Assembly (NCBI GenBank): GCA_030428695.1
Contig: JAUIEM010000029.1
Coordinates: 1 to 38,454, forward strand
DNA from: a bacterium
GTDB lineage: Bacteria > Planctomycetota > J058 > JAJDCP01
Length of the DNA: 38,454 nucleotides
Direction: 5' to 3'
The notes beneath the pieces are model-generated. The model was not told the origin of the DNA and did not search any database. It saw only the letters and a list, made by a program, of their open reading frames with translations. The position numbers were made by a program, and so were the translations under genes. Positions 1-7,493 of the stretch are shown piece by piece. Each line of letters begins with the position of its first letter. Within the stretch, counting starts at the first letter, position 1.

Positions 1-158
1 TCACCCGGTCCGCAGCTACCCAAGCTGAACCGGGCAGACGCGCACCCTTCTCATACCACCTGTTTTGTTTTCAATCAGCGCGCGGTCAGCTGTGTTTGCC
101 GTTCCGCGTCAGGGCGGCCCATTCTATACGCGCCGCGACTTCGGGCAAGAGCTATCTC

Positions 159-183
159 AAAAAAAACGGGGACGGACGTCCCG
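159..183 (-). terminator. intrinsic terminator of the DUF4937-type gene
   Basis: Read on the minus strand, a GGGAC/GTCCC stem (169-173 with 178-182, four-base loop) is followed directly by a run of eight T (159-166). It lies about 50 bases past the stop codon of the minus-strand gene ending at 234. The rest of 1-233 shows no gene; a TATACG sequence near 125 could be a promoter element but nothing convincing follows it. Confidence 0.7.
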
Positions 184-233
184 GAGCCCTGAACCCGTTT
201 GATCCACCGGGCTGAAGCGCCGGGGGAGCCGGA

Positions 234-884
234 TCAGCCCTGGCCCGGGACGACCTTCCACGCCGGCTCGAGCAACAGGTGGTAGCCGGTCAGCTCCTCG
301 ACGTCGTCCTCGACATCGGCCCGCTTGCGCAGCTCGGGCACGGTCTCCAGGGCGTACCGGTCGTGCTTCGCCGGCTCGCTCCACAGGCTGACGACGAGGA
401 AGCACAAGGGATCGTCCACGCGTACCGCGAAGCCACCCCCCAGCATGCCCGGCGCGGCGTACATCGCCGGCTCCCACAGCTGCATCTGCTGGAAAAGGAA
501 GTGGTTGCGCCGGCTCGGCGCGACCTGGCACTCCGCGACCCGCAGAAAGCTCGCCCGCTCGAGGGCCGACGGGAAGTCGGGAGCCTCGCCGCGCAGCCGC
601 AACAGCTGGGTGTAGGTCCGGACCGTCGCGGCAGTGTAGGTGTCGGTCTGGTCGCTCTCGTCGGTGACCGCGTCGTGCAGGAAGCCCATGAAGCGCTCGT
701 AGGAGCCAGGATCCGCCCAGGCCCCGAGGATGCAGGCCTTGTCGACCCGGCCGCCGGGGTACCAGCCGCCGCACTGACCGTGCAGTCCCGTCGCGCAACG
801 GATCGCCCGCCATTCCTCCTGTGCGGTCGCGAACACCCGCTTCGAGCGGTGCGGCACGTCACACACGATCCACTTCCAGAACAT
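234..884 (-). CDS. DUF4937 (YdbC-like) domain protein
   Basis: A 216-residue soluble protein with no signal peptide or membrane segment. The N-terminal half has the pattern I associate with DUF4937: it opens MFWKWIVCDV, then has AQEEW near residue 22, GQCGGW, an F-M-x-x-x-H-D segment and D-Q-T-D-T-Y. The function of that family is unknown; the fold is probably related to small ferredoxin-like monooxygenase or stress domains (inference). The second half repeats the theme of a W-rich alpha/beta domain (LWEPAMY, SLWSEP). The start was set at 884 because AGGGAGG lies at good spacing upstream; the frame stays open further, but that part has no coding character. It is divergent from the protease gene at 961 and is followed by its own terminator. 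Confidence 0.75.
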   Translation of the reverse strand: MFWKWIVCDVPHRSKRVFATAQEEWRAIRCATGLHGQCGGWYPGGRVDKACILGAWADPGSYERFMGFLHDAVTDESDQTDTYTAATVRTYTQLLRLRGEAPDFPSALERASFLRVAECQVAPSRRNHFLFQQMQLWEPAMYAAPGMLGGGFAVRVDDPLCFLVVSLWSEPAKHDRYALETVPELRKRADVEDDVEELTGYHLLLEPAWKVVPGQG

Positions 885-921
885 AGACCGCCTCCCTGGA
901 CGCCAACGCTTCTCGCGTCTC

Positions 922-940
922 TTCGTAGTCACCATACACT
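922..940. promoter_or_regulatory. divergent promoter region, -10 elements for both neighbours
   Basis: On the plus strand TACACT (935-940) is placed to start a transcript about 14 bases before the ATG at 961. On the minus strand TACGAA (927-922) could serve the gene starting at 884. The two elements nearly touch, so the promoters would compete for polymerase. No clear -35 was seen for either. Confidence 0.4.
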
Positions 941-960
941 TCCCTACAAAGGAACACACG

Positions 961-2613
961 ATGCGAACACGGATGCTCGTTCCCCTGCTGTGTCTGGGCC
1001 TCGGCCTCGCCCAGGCGCAGGAAACCCAGCCCCTCGATGGCGCGCAGCTGCGCGCCCTCGACACCACCCTGACCTGGCTCGCCGAGCACGGAACCGCCCG
1101 CACCGTCGGCGTCCTCGGCGCCTTCGGCATGGGCAGCGGCGCGGTCGTCACCGCCGACGGCCACGTGCTGACCAACGCCCACGTCGCCTCCGGCGCGCCC
1201 CACGCGGTGGTGGTCTGGGCCGATGGGCGAAAGAAGCTCGCGCGCCTGCGCGGCATCAGCTTCGTCAAGGATCTCGCCCTGCTCGAGCTCGTCGATCCGT
1301 ACGCGGCCCCCCTGCCCTGCTTCACCCTCGCCGCCGAGGACGCCGGACCCGCCCTCGGCGACTTCGTCGCGGCCCTCGGCCACCCCGGCGGCATCCGCGC
1401 CGACCTGCGGCCGGCCTTCTCCTTCGGTCGCGTCAACAAGCTCGGCGAGGGGATCACGGTCTCCGGTTTCCTCGACTACACCGACGGTATCGAGACCGAC
1501 ATCCCCCTGTTCAACGGCAACTCCGGCGGTCCGCTCGTCAACCGGGCCGGCGAGCTGGTCGGCATCAACGGCGCCGTCGCCTTTGCGACCCCGAGCGCCT
1601 ACGCCGTCTCCCTCGAGAACCTGCACGCCTACCTCCCCGCCATGGACGACGGCCTGCTCGAGCTGAGCGGCGCGCTGCGGCTGCGGATGGACAACCGGCT
1701 CGCACAGCGCATCTTCAAGCTGATCGATCGGCTGACCCTCGAGAGCCTGCAGGAGGCCGTCGACGGCGACCGCTTCGGGCTGAGCGACGGAGAGTGGGAA
1801 CGGCGCCGCACGGCCGCCGCAGAGGCGCGCGCCCGGCTCGGCCTCGACGGCAGCGGGCGGCAGCGCGCGGTGCCGGGACGGCCCTCCGACGCGCCCCGCG
1901 ACCTGTCCCTGGAGCCGGCCTTCGCCGACGCCTTCGAGCTTCCCCTCGCGCGGGTCGTCGCGCTGTTCCGCAACGGCGAGCCGATGGGCTACGCGACCGC
2001 CCTGAGCGGCCGCCACCTGGTCACCAAGGGCTCGGGCCTCGCGGAAGGGCAGCTCGAGGTCGAGATCGGCGGTCAGCGGCACCCGGTCGAGCTGGTCGCG
2101 AGTGACGCCGACGTCGACCTCGGCCTGCTCGCCCTGACCGAGGCGGCGCTCCCCGAAGGCGCGTGGACGCTCGCGGACAGCCCCCGCCCCGGGCAGCTCG
2201 TCCTCGCCCTGGCCAGCGCCGGCCCTGCCGCCTGCGGCGCGCTAAGCACCGAGGCCCGCCGGGTCGCCCCGCCGAGCGCGCTCGGCGCCCTGCCCCAGGA
2301 CCTCCAGAGCCGGCTGATGCGGACGATCGCGCGCCTGGCCCGGCTGCTCGACAGCGAGCTGCTGCAGGACATCGTCGACAGCTATGAGCGCGCGCAGGAG
2401 ATGCAGCAGCGCTACAGCGGGGGCAACACCCCGCGCGCCTACGACGGCGTCTTCCAACACGACGCCCCGATCGGCAGCGACGAGGTCGGCACGCCCCTGC
2501 TCGACGTCGAAGGCCGCCTGGTCGGGATCAACATCGCCCGCGCCTTCCAGGGCACGAACTACGCCGTGCCCGCCGAGCGCGCCTTCGCGCTCCTGCGCTC
2601 GCTCGGCGAGTAG
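961..2613 (+). CDS. secreted trypsin-like serine protease with a second, degenerate protease domain
   Basis: A 550-residue exported protein with a signal peptide of about 20 residues (cleavage after AQAQ). Residues about 45-225 form a DegP/HtrA-style trypsin domain with a complete triad: His74 in TNAHVASG, Asp104 in VKDLALLEL and Ser188 in NGNSGGPLV. After a charged helical linker (about 230-320) a second trypsin-like repeat covers about 325-550. There the Asp survives (Asp386 in DVDLGLLAL), but the His position aligns with Gly357 and the Ser position with Val509 in IGSDEVGTPLL, so this copy cannot be a serine protease. No PDZ domain is visible. It is likely periplasmic, with the dead domain as a scaffold or substrate-binding module (inference). 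The ATG is preceded by AAAGGA at seven bases. Confidence 0.88.
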   Translation: MRTRMLVPLLCLGLGLAQAQETQPLDGAQLRALDTTLTWLAEHGTARTVGVLGAFGMGSGAVVTADGHVLTNAHVASGAPHAVVVWADGRKKLARLRGISFVKDLALLELVDPYAAPLPCFTLAAEDAGPALGDFVAALGHPGGIRADLRPAFSFGRVNKLGEGITVSGFLDYTDGIETDIPLFNGNSGGPLVNRAGELVGINGAVAFATPSAYAVSLENLHAYLPAMDDGLLELSGALRLRMDNRLAQRIFKLIDRLTLESLQEAVDGDRFGLSDGEWERRRTAAAEARARLGLDGSGRQRAVPGRPSDAPRDLSLEPAFADAFELPLARVVALFRNGEPMGYATALSGRHLVTKGSGLAEGQLEVEIGGQRHPVELVASDADVDLGLLALTEAALPEGAWTLADSPRPGQLVLALASAGPAACGALSTEARRVAPPSALGALPQDLQSRLMRTIARLARLLDSELLQDIVDSYERAQEMQQRYSGGNTPRAYDGVFQHDAPIGSDEVGTPLLDVEGRLVGINIARAFQGTNYAVPAERAFALLRSLGE

Positions 2614-2621
2614 CCCGGGGC

Positions 2622-3272
2622 TCAGTCGAGGGCGAGGGGCCGCGCCCGGGCGGGATCGAAGAGCTCGTCGGGAAGCGCGGCGTCGCGCTCCTCCTCGCCG
2701 AAGCAGAGGCGCGTGAAGTCGTCCCCCGGCTCGCGCAGGATCACCTCGTCGATGCGCGTCAACCCGGCGTCGAACACGACCTCGATCACCTCGATGCGAC
2801 CGGCCAGGAAGCTGCCCTTCGGACGCAGCTCCAGCCGCGGCCGCGGGCCGTCGTAGCCGGTCAGGGCGTAGCGCTCCTCCTGGCTCGTGAAGTCCCCGCC
2901 CATCCAGGCCGCGATCTGGGAGGTGACGGCCAGCACAGCGTCCGGATGCGGCAGCTCGAGCCGCTCCCAGCCGCCGTCGAGATGCTCGTACTTCGCCGCT
3001 TCCTCGCCGCTGCTGACCAGCACCGAGCGGAAGGGCGCGGTGATCTCGAAGCGCACCTTGTCCGGCCGCACGAAGCAGCACTGTCCCTCGGCCCGGACCA
3101 TGTCGTCGAACATCAGGAGATGCTTCTCCTGCACGAAGCCCACCCGCAGGCTCCGCACCGGCGCCAGGGCCGCCTCGACCTTGTCGAGCAGCCCGGCCAG
3201 CCCGTCTTCGTCGAGGGGTTCCTGGGCGGCCAGCCCACAGACCAGGCAGAGGAGCCAGAGCGCGCGCTTCAT
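2622..3272 (-). CDS. LolA-like outer-membrane lipoprotein carrier (APE-type cluster member)
   Basis: A 216-residue exported protein with signal peptide MKRALWLLCLVCGLAAQ followed by EP. The body has LolA-family features: an N-terminal helix (LLDKVEAAL), V-G-F-V-Q-E-K-H around residues 46-53, a C-F-V-R-P-D-K-V-R-F-E strand pair and a late L-T-R-I-D-E-V strand. LolA proteins shuttle lipoproteins through the periplasm; dedicated LolA-like proteins also occur in aryl-polyene clusters, where they probably move the finished lipid. The ATG overlaps the stop of the upstream ketosynthase as ATGA at 3272-3269, so translation is coupled and it is the last gene of the operon. The role in polyene export is inferred from context; it could be the general LolA. 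Confidence 0.72.
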   Translation of the reverse strand: MKRALWLLCLVCGLAAQEPLDEDGLAGLLDKVEAALAPVRSLRVGFVQEKHLLMFDDMVRAEGQCCFVRPDKVRFEITAPFRSVLVSSGEEAAKYEHLDGGWERLELPHPDAVLAVTSQIAAWMGGDFTSQEERYALTGYDGPRPRLELRPKGSFLAGRIEVIEVVFDAGLTRIDEVILREPGDDFTRLCFGEEERDAALPDELFDPARARPLALD

Positions 3273-4450
3273 CGTCGTCCCACCAGCAGAGAACAGTTGG
3301 CCCCCCCGAAGCCGAGGGAGTTGCTCATCACGACCCGCAGAGGAGCCGCGCACGTCGCCGCCACCGGCGCGAAGCCGATCTCCGCCGCGACCTCGCGCAG
3401 CCCGAGGTTGCCGGGCACCTCCTGCCGCACCAGCGCCTCGACGCAGACCGCCGCCTCGATCGCCCCGGCCGCGGCCAGGGTGTGGCCGAAGTAGCGCTTG
3501 GTCGAGCTGACCGCGGGCGCCTCGCCGAACAGGTCCCGGATCGCCGCCGCCTCAGCGGGGTCGTTGTCGCGGGTGCCGGTGCCGTGGGCGTTGAGATAGT
3601 CGACGGCCGCGGGCGCGAGGCCCGCCATCGCCAGCGCCCGCTCCATCGCCTCGCGCACGCCGCGCCCCTCGGGGTGCGGCGCGGTCGCGTGGTGGGCGTC
3701 GCAGCTCATGCCGTAGCCGAGCACTTCGGCGAGCACCGCGGCGCCGCGCGCCTCCGCCGCTTCCGCCGTCTCGAGCACCAGCACCGCGGCGCCCTCGCCG
3801 AGGCTCATCCCGGCGCGCTCGCGGTCGAAGGGCCGGCAGCCGTCGGGGGCGACGGCGAGCAGCGAGCAGAAGCCGTTCAGGGTCAGCCGGGTGAGGGAAT
3901 CGACGCCGCCTGCCAGCGCGAGATCGGTGCGCCCGCTCCGCAGCCAGTCGCAGGCGGTCGCGATCGCCATCGCCCCGGAGGCGCAGGCGGTCGACACCGT
4001 CGCCTGCGGGCCCCCGAGCCGTAGCCGGCGGGCGACCGCGTTGGTCGAGCGCGAGGGCTCGTGGTAGAGCAGCCGCGCGAAGTCGCGGGGTGTGCCGTCG
4101 GCGAGGTCGATGAGGAAGTCTTCGGAGCCGCGCATGCCGCCGGTGGAAGCGCCGAGCACCGTGGCCGCGGCCCGCCGCCGCGGCGAGCGTCCCAGGCCCG
4201 CCTGCGCCCAGGCCTGCTCGGCGGCGTAGACGGCGAGGGCGTCACTGCGGGAGCTGCCGCGCAGGCCGATGCGCACGTGGGGATCGCCGTCGACCTCGGC
4301 GACGGGGAAGTGACCACAGATCGGGGAGGAGAAGCCGCGCAGCGGTCCGAGCCCGCTCTTTCCCTCACGGATGGCGGTCCAGGTCTGCTCCGGGCTCCAG
4401 CCGAGGGCGGAGACGATGCCGAGGCCGGTGACTACGATCCGGCGTTGCAC
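3269..4450 (-). CDS. beta-ketoacyl-ACP synthase (FabF/ApeO-like)
   Basis: A 393-residue thiolase-fold condensing enzyme that would add two-carbon units from malonyl-ACP to an acyl-ACP. The catalytic set is complete: Cys156 in STACASGAM, His289 in NAHGTGTRDND, Lys318 and His323 in STKRYFGHTLAAAG. The C-terminal NSLGFGGANCSL is the usual glycine-rich loop. Length is close to the FabF norm. The start overlaps the end of the acyl carrier protein gene by 19 bases, and the stop overlaps the LolA-like gene. The nearby carrier protein, hotdog dehydratase and chain-length-factor-like protein argue for an aryl-polyene-type KS rather than housekeeping FabF. The exact subfamily cannot be told by eye. Confidence 0.88.
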   Translation of the reverse strand: MQRRIVVTGLGIVSALGWSPEQTWTAIREGKSGLGPLRGFSSPICGHFPVAEVDGDPHVRIGLRGSSRSDALAVYAAEQAWAQAGLGRSPRRRAAATVLGASTGGMRGSEDFLIDLADGTPRDFARLLYHEPSRSTNAVARRLRLGGPQATVSTACASGAMAIATACDWLRSGRTDLALAGGVDSLTRLTLNGFCSLLAVAPDGCRPFDRERAGMSLGEGAAVLVLETAEAAEARGAAVLAEVLGYGMSCDAHHATAPHPEGRGVREAMERALAMAGLAPAAVDYLNAHGTGTRDNDPAEAAAIRDLFGEAPAVSSTKRYFGHTLAAAGAIEAAVCVEALVRQEVPGNLGLREVAAEIGFAPVAATCAAPLRVVMSNSLGFGGANCSLLVGRR

Positions 4451-4695
4451 CCCTGCTCCTGAACGAAGGCTGCCAGCGACTCGATGGACTGGAAGGCGCG
4501 CTTGCCGACTTCCATGTCGGTGATCTTGATGCCGTACTGTTTCTCGAGCATCACGACCAGCTCGAGGGCATCGATGGAGTCGAGCCCCAGCCCTTCGACG
4601 AACAGGGGCTCGGCGGGGTCGATCTCTGCCGGCTCGATGTCCTCGAGCTGCAGGGCCTCGATGATCTGGTTCTTCAGCTGCTCGACGAGTTCCAT
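4432..4695 (-). CDS. acyl carrier protein
   Basis: An 87-residue acidic four-helix protein. Ser40 in the motif LGLDSIDALEL is the site for the 4'-phosphopantetheine arm. The rest follows the carrier-protein pattern: an opening helix (VEQLKNQIIEAL), I-D-P-A-E-P-L-F before the prosthetic site, then E-K-Q-Y-G-I-K-I and a final helix S-I-E-S-L-A-A-F-V. It sits between the small KS-like gene (10-base gap) and the ketosynthase, and is the expected substrate tether for the whole operon. Only one carrier gene is present here, whereas APE clusters usually have two. Confidence 0.92.
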   Translation of the reverse strand: MELVEQLKNQIIEALQLEDIEPAEIDPAEPLFVEGLGLDSIDALELVVMLEKQYGIKITDMEVGKRAFQSIESLAAFVQEQGCNAGS

Positions 4696-4705
4696 GCGGT
4701 CCTCT

Positions 4706-5428
4706 TCACCCGACGTTCCCTGAGGATTTTTCGAAGCGCCAGTTGGCGCCGCATGCTAGCACAGACGGTGCCGGCAGCGTAAGGTTCTTCTCCGGCCCCG
4801 CCAGGAAGCCGACGAGCGCGCTCCAGGGCTCGCCGCGCTCCGCCGGCGGGACCCCCGGGCCCGCCTCCTCACGAACGGCCCGCGCGAGCCCCTCCGCCCT
4901 GGAAGAGACCCGCGCGGCCCGCGCCGTATTCACTTCCTCGTCAAGGGCCTCGCAGCCGACCGCGATCACCGCCTCGAGCGCGCCCTCCCCGACCAGGGTC
5001 AGGGCCTCGTACAGGGCCAGCCAGCCCCCATCCTCACCGAGCAGGCAGCTGATCGGCCCACGGATGCCGTAGCGCACCGCGATCTCCCCCGCCGCCTGGC
5101 TCGGCAGCGTGTAGGTGAAGGCCGCGGGGCTCGGCTCCCCGGCGTCGAGCCCCGCCTGGAAGCTCAGGTCGGCGCCGAGGCTGCCGACCCGGCTCGCCAG
5201 CACCAGCCCGCAGCGCTCCCCGTCGGGCAGCGGCCGCTCGAGGCCAAGCAGCTCGACCGCTGCCAGGGCCCAGCGGCTCAGGGGATCGAGCCGGCCGAAG
5301 CGGGGGAAGCCGCCGCGCCCGACCTGCCTCCAGCGCAGCCGCCCGGCCGGCCGCGCGCGGCGCCCCGCCCCGGTCGTGAGCCAGCGCCCCTCGAGGGCGG
5401 CGTGATCGCTGATGTACACCCCGCGCAT
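4706..5428 (-). CDS. small ketosynthase-like chain-length factor (ApeC-like, Ketoacyl-synt_2 type)
   Basis: A 240-residue protein with only the N-terminal half of a ketosynthase. It has R-F-G-R-L-D-P-L-S-R, the strand C-G-L-V-L-A-S-R, then F-T-Y-T-L-P-S-Q-A-A-G-E-I-A and Y-G-I-R-G-P. A Cys at 128 lies near the nucleophile position, but the two catalytic histidines and the C-terminal half are absent. This layout matches the Ketoacyl-synt_2 family (PF13723), to which ApeC, the chain-length-factor partner of ApeO, belongs. It probably pairs with one of the two full ketosynthases in the operon (inference). The ATG at 5428 overlaps the stop of the upstream ketosynthase as ATGA. Confidence 0.75.
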   Translation of the reverse strand: MRGVYISDHAALEGRWLTTGAGRRARPAGRLRWRQVGRGGFPRFGRLDPLSRWALAAVELLGLERPLPDGERCGLVLASRVGSLGADLSFQAGLDAGEPSPAAFTYTLPSQAAGEIAVRYGIRGPISCLLGEDGGWLALYEALTLVGEGALEAVIAVGCEALDEEVNTARAARVSSRAEGLARAVREEAGPGVPPAERGEPWSALVGFLAGPEKNLTLPAPSVLACGANWRFEKSSGNVG

Positions 5429-6483
5429 CAGACCGCCTCCAGGGCGACGACCGCGTTGAGCCCGCCGAAGCCGCACTTGACGCTGAGCATCCGGCGCAGG
5501 GGCGCCGCGCGCGCCTCCCGGGTGATCGCGAGCGGCTGCGCGACGCCGAGCCGCGCGAAGCCCGGGCTCCCCGGCAGCCACTGCGCTTCGAGGGCGCGCA
5601 CGCACAGGGCCGCCTCGATCACCCCGGCGGCCCCGAGGGTGTGGCCGAGGGCCCCCTTGAGCGCGAAGACCGGCAGCTCTGCGGGAAAGGTCGCCGCGAG
5701 GGCCGCCGCCTCCATCGCGTCGTTCTTGCGGGTCGCGGTGCCGTGCGCGTTGACGGCGTCGACCTCCCCGGCCGCCCAGCCCGCCGCCGCGAGCACCTCT
5801 GCGAAGGCCCGCCGCAGACCCGCCCCGGTCGGGGACGGCCCGGTGATGTGCTCGGCGTCGCCCCGCTCGGCGCAGCCCGCGATGAAGGCCCGCGCCTCGC
5901 CGCGGCCGAGCAGCAGCGCCCCCGCGCCCTCGCCGAGGCTGAGGCCCGCGCGCGCGGCGTCGAAAGGGCGGCAGGCCTCCGGGCTGAGGGCGCGCAGGGC
6001 CTCGAAGCCGGCGACCACGAAGGGGGCGAGGGCGTCGACCCCGAGCACCAGCACCCGCGGTGCCCAGCCCCGCCGCAGCCAGGCGCAGGCGGTGCGGATG
6101 GCGCCGAGCCCCGAGGCGCAGGCGTTCGACACGACGACCCGGGGCCCGGCGAGCCCGAGCTCGGCGGCGAGGGCGGCGCACAGCGCGGGGGGCAGCAGGT
6201 CGGGCGCCGGCTGCCCGTTCCGGTAGGCCGGCAGGTGCGCGATCGCGGCCTTGGTCGTCGCGAGCACCAGCCCGGTGTCGGGGGTCAGGGGCAGGCGACG
6301 GGCGACCGCCAGGGCCAGCGCGCGGGCCCGGGAAGGCGCCTCCGACAGCTCCCTCACCCTTCCCAGAGGAGGCGTCCCGCGCAGGCCGCGGGCGCCCGCG
6401 AGCAGCTGCCGCCAGCTCGTCTCGAGGTCGGCGCCGAGCGCGGTGCAGGCTTCGGCGGCGAGGATCCCGACCCGGTCAGGCAT
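5428..6483 (-). CDS. second beta-ketoacyl-ACP synthase (short form, ApeR/ApeO-like)
   Basis: A 351-residue condensing enzyme, some 50 residues shorter than typical FabF, mainly because the segment before the nucleophile is trimmed. The active site is complete: Cys122 in SNACASGLGAI, His247 in NAHGTATRKND, and Lys276 with His281 in ALKGALGHTLGAAG. The C-terminal loop V-K-C-G-F-G-G-L-N is also present. It overlaps the thioesterase upstream by eight bases and the KS-like gene downstream by ATGA. APE systems use more than one ketosynthase with different priming or elongation roles, which fits two distinct KS genes here. Which of the two pairs with the chain-length factor is unclear. Confidence 0.85.
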   Translation of the reverse strand: MPDRVGILAAEACTALGADLETSWRQLLAGARGLRGTPPLGRVRELSEAPSRARALALAVARRLPLTPDTGLVLATTKAAIAHLPAYRNGQPAPDLLPPALCAALAAELGLAGPRVVVSNACASGLGAIRTACAWLRRGWAPRVLVLGVDALAPFVVAGFEALRALSPEACRPFDAARAGLSLGEGAGALLLGRGEARAFIAGCAERGDAEHITGPSPTGAGLRRAFAEVLAAAGWAAGEVDAVNAHGTATRKNDAMEAAALAATFPAELPVFALKGALGHTLGAAGVIEAALCVRALEAQWLPGSPGFARLGVAQPLAITREARAAPLRRMLSVKCGFGGLNAVVALEAV

Positions 6484-6922
6484 CGTCCGCGTCCGGGAAC
6501 CAGCGGGCGTAGAAGTCCCGGGCGAGGGCGGGCTGCGTGAGGTGCAGGTTGAAGTCGAGGTCGGTGAAGACCTGCACGGAGCGTCCCTCGGCGAGCAGGT
6601 CCTCGCCGCGCAGGGCCCGGTACTCGAACTCGATGCGCGCGGCCTCCTGCGGGAAGAAGCGGGCGTAGACCGTCAGCGTCTCGCCGTGGCGCGCGGGCAG
6701 CAGGAAGCGGCAGGAGGTCTCGACCACCGGCGCGAGCAGGCCGGCCTCGAGGAAGTCGGCGTAGCGCAGGCCGTAGCGGTCGCCGAAGGCTTCCCGCGCC
6801 TGCTCGAAGTAGCCGAGGTAGTGGCCGTGCCAGACCACCCGCAGGGCGTCGACCTCACGGAAGCGTACGCGCAGCTCGGTCGCGTGCTCGAGGAAGGGAC
6901 CGCTGCGGCGCCTACGGCGCAT
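6476..6922 (-). CDS. YbgC-like hotdog thioesterase (4HBT family, ApeK-like)
   Basis: A 148-residue single hotdog domain. The signature near the N-terminus, V-D-A-L-R-V-V-W-H-G-H-Y, keeps the catalytic Asp25 and the His32/His34 pair of acyl-CoA and acyl-ACP thioesterases of the 4-hydroxybenzoyl-CoA type. The Y-F-E-Q-A-R-E helix and the later I-E-F-E-Y strand fit as well. It would release acyl chains or clean mis-primed carrier protein. It overlaps the dehydratase gene upstream (6912-6922) and the ketosynthase downstream, so it is firmly inside the operon. The run of arginines at the very N-terminus is odd and the true start could be a little later. Confidence 0.83.
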   Translation of the reverse strand: MRRRRRSGPFLEHATELRVRFREVDALRVVWHGHYLGYFEQAREAFGDRYGLRYADFLEAGLLAPVVETSCRFLLPARHGETLTVYARFFPQEAARIEFEYRALRGEDLLAEGRSVQVFTDLDFNLHLTQPALARDFYARWFPDADDA

Positions 6923-7331
6923 CGTCCGCCTCCACGAAGACCTTGAGGTGGCCGCGCGCGACGCAGACGCCGGCCTGCTGCAGCGTGGCCTCGACCAGGT
7001 GCAGGGGGCCGAGCCGGTGGACGATGCGGACGGCCACCGACAGCTCCTCGCCGCAGGTGGCCGGCGCCGGAAAGGTGAAGCGACGCACGCCGACGAGCAT
7101 GCCGAAGCCGGCGCGCGCCCCGGTCTGCCGCGCGGTCATCCCGGCGGAGGCGGCGGCCGCCTGCGCGGCGCACTCGATCAGCAGCTCGGGGGCCGGCGCG
7201 CCGCCTTCGCAACCCCAGCCGTCGGGGTCGAGCACGACCCGGGCGCGGGCGGCATCGGCCTGGCTCTCCTCGAGGGATGTGAGGAGAAGTAGAGGGGGAC
7301 GGTGGGGAAGCAGACCGCGCAGATCGCTCAA
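6912..7331 (-). CDS. ApeP-like hotdog 3-hydroxyacyl-ACP dehydratase
   Basis: About 139 residues from a TTG start at 7331, preceded by GGAG at five bases. The motif L-L-P-H-R-P-P-L-L-L near the N-terminus and P-E-L-L-I-E-C-A-A-Q-A-A-A-A in the hotdog helix fit the ApeP-like dehydratase family. As in that family, the FabZ-type G-H-F-P histidine is missing (a Trp stands there), while the Glu before the A-x-A-Q motif is kept. The frame remains open up to an ATG at 7439, but those extra 36 codons use rare codons and cross an AT-rich promoter region, so I do not include them. It is the first gene of the seven-gene operon and would make the double bonds of a polyene chain. Confidence 0.7.
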   Translation of the reverse strand: MSDLRGLLPHRPPLLLLTSLEESQADAARARVVLDPDGWGCEGGAPAPELLIECAAQAAAASAGMTARQTGARAGFGMLVGVRRFTFPAPATCGEELSVAVRIVHRLGPLHLVEATLQQAGVCVARGHLKVFVEADDAP

Positions 7332-7434
7332 GGAAGCTCCGAAAAGCCTGAAGGTACCGCAGCTCCCGGCGCTTCGCAAGGAGCCGCACGGCCCGTCCGT
7401 CGGCTTCCCGTTGTTTCCTGTTTTCCACATCTTC

Positions 7435-7464
7435 AACATATGTTAACATCGACCGTGCTAACAT
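7435..7464. promoter_or_regulatory. AT-rich divergent control region with repeated AACAT boxes
   Basis: In an otherwise GC-rich sequence this segment holds two overlapping palindromes, AACATATGTT (7435-7444) and ATGTTAACAT (7440-7449), then a further direct copy CTAACAT (7458-7464). The last contains TAACAT (7459-7464), preceded by GC, in place for a -10 element of the nuclease gene at 7494. The palindromes would lie in the spacer and -35 zone, as for a repressor site. The same segment lies upstream of the APE-like operon on the other strand. Confidence 0.5.
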
Positions 7465-7493
7465 TGTGGGAAACGCACCCACAGGGGGCAGAC

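Noticed and set aside
279..2105. A 608-codon plus-strand frame starting inside the DUF4937-type gene
   Set aside because: It crosses a divergent promoter region and then runs out of frame with the protease; arginine/proline-rich composition shows it is not coding.
2622..4695. Housekeeping fatty-acid synthesis locus (fabF-acpP)
   Set aside because: FabD, FabG and FabH are absent, while a chain-length-factor-like protein, ApeP-like dehydratase, thioesterase and LolA are present; not fully excluded without trees.
7332..7439. N-terminal extension of the ApeP-like dehydratase to ATG 7439
   Set aside because: The extra codons are rare for this genome, carry no hotdog sequence and overlap an AT-rich promoter; TTG 7331 has a good ribosome site.
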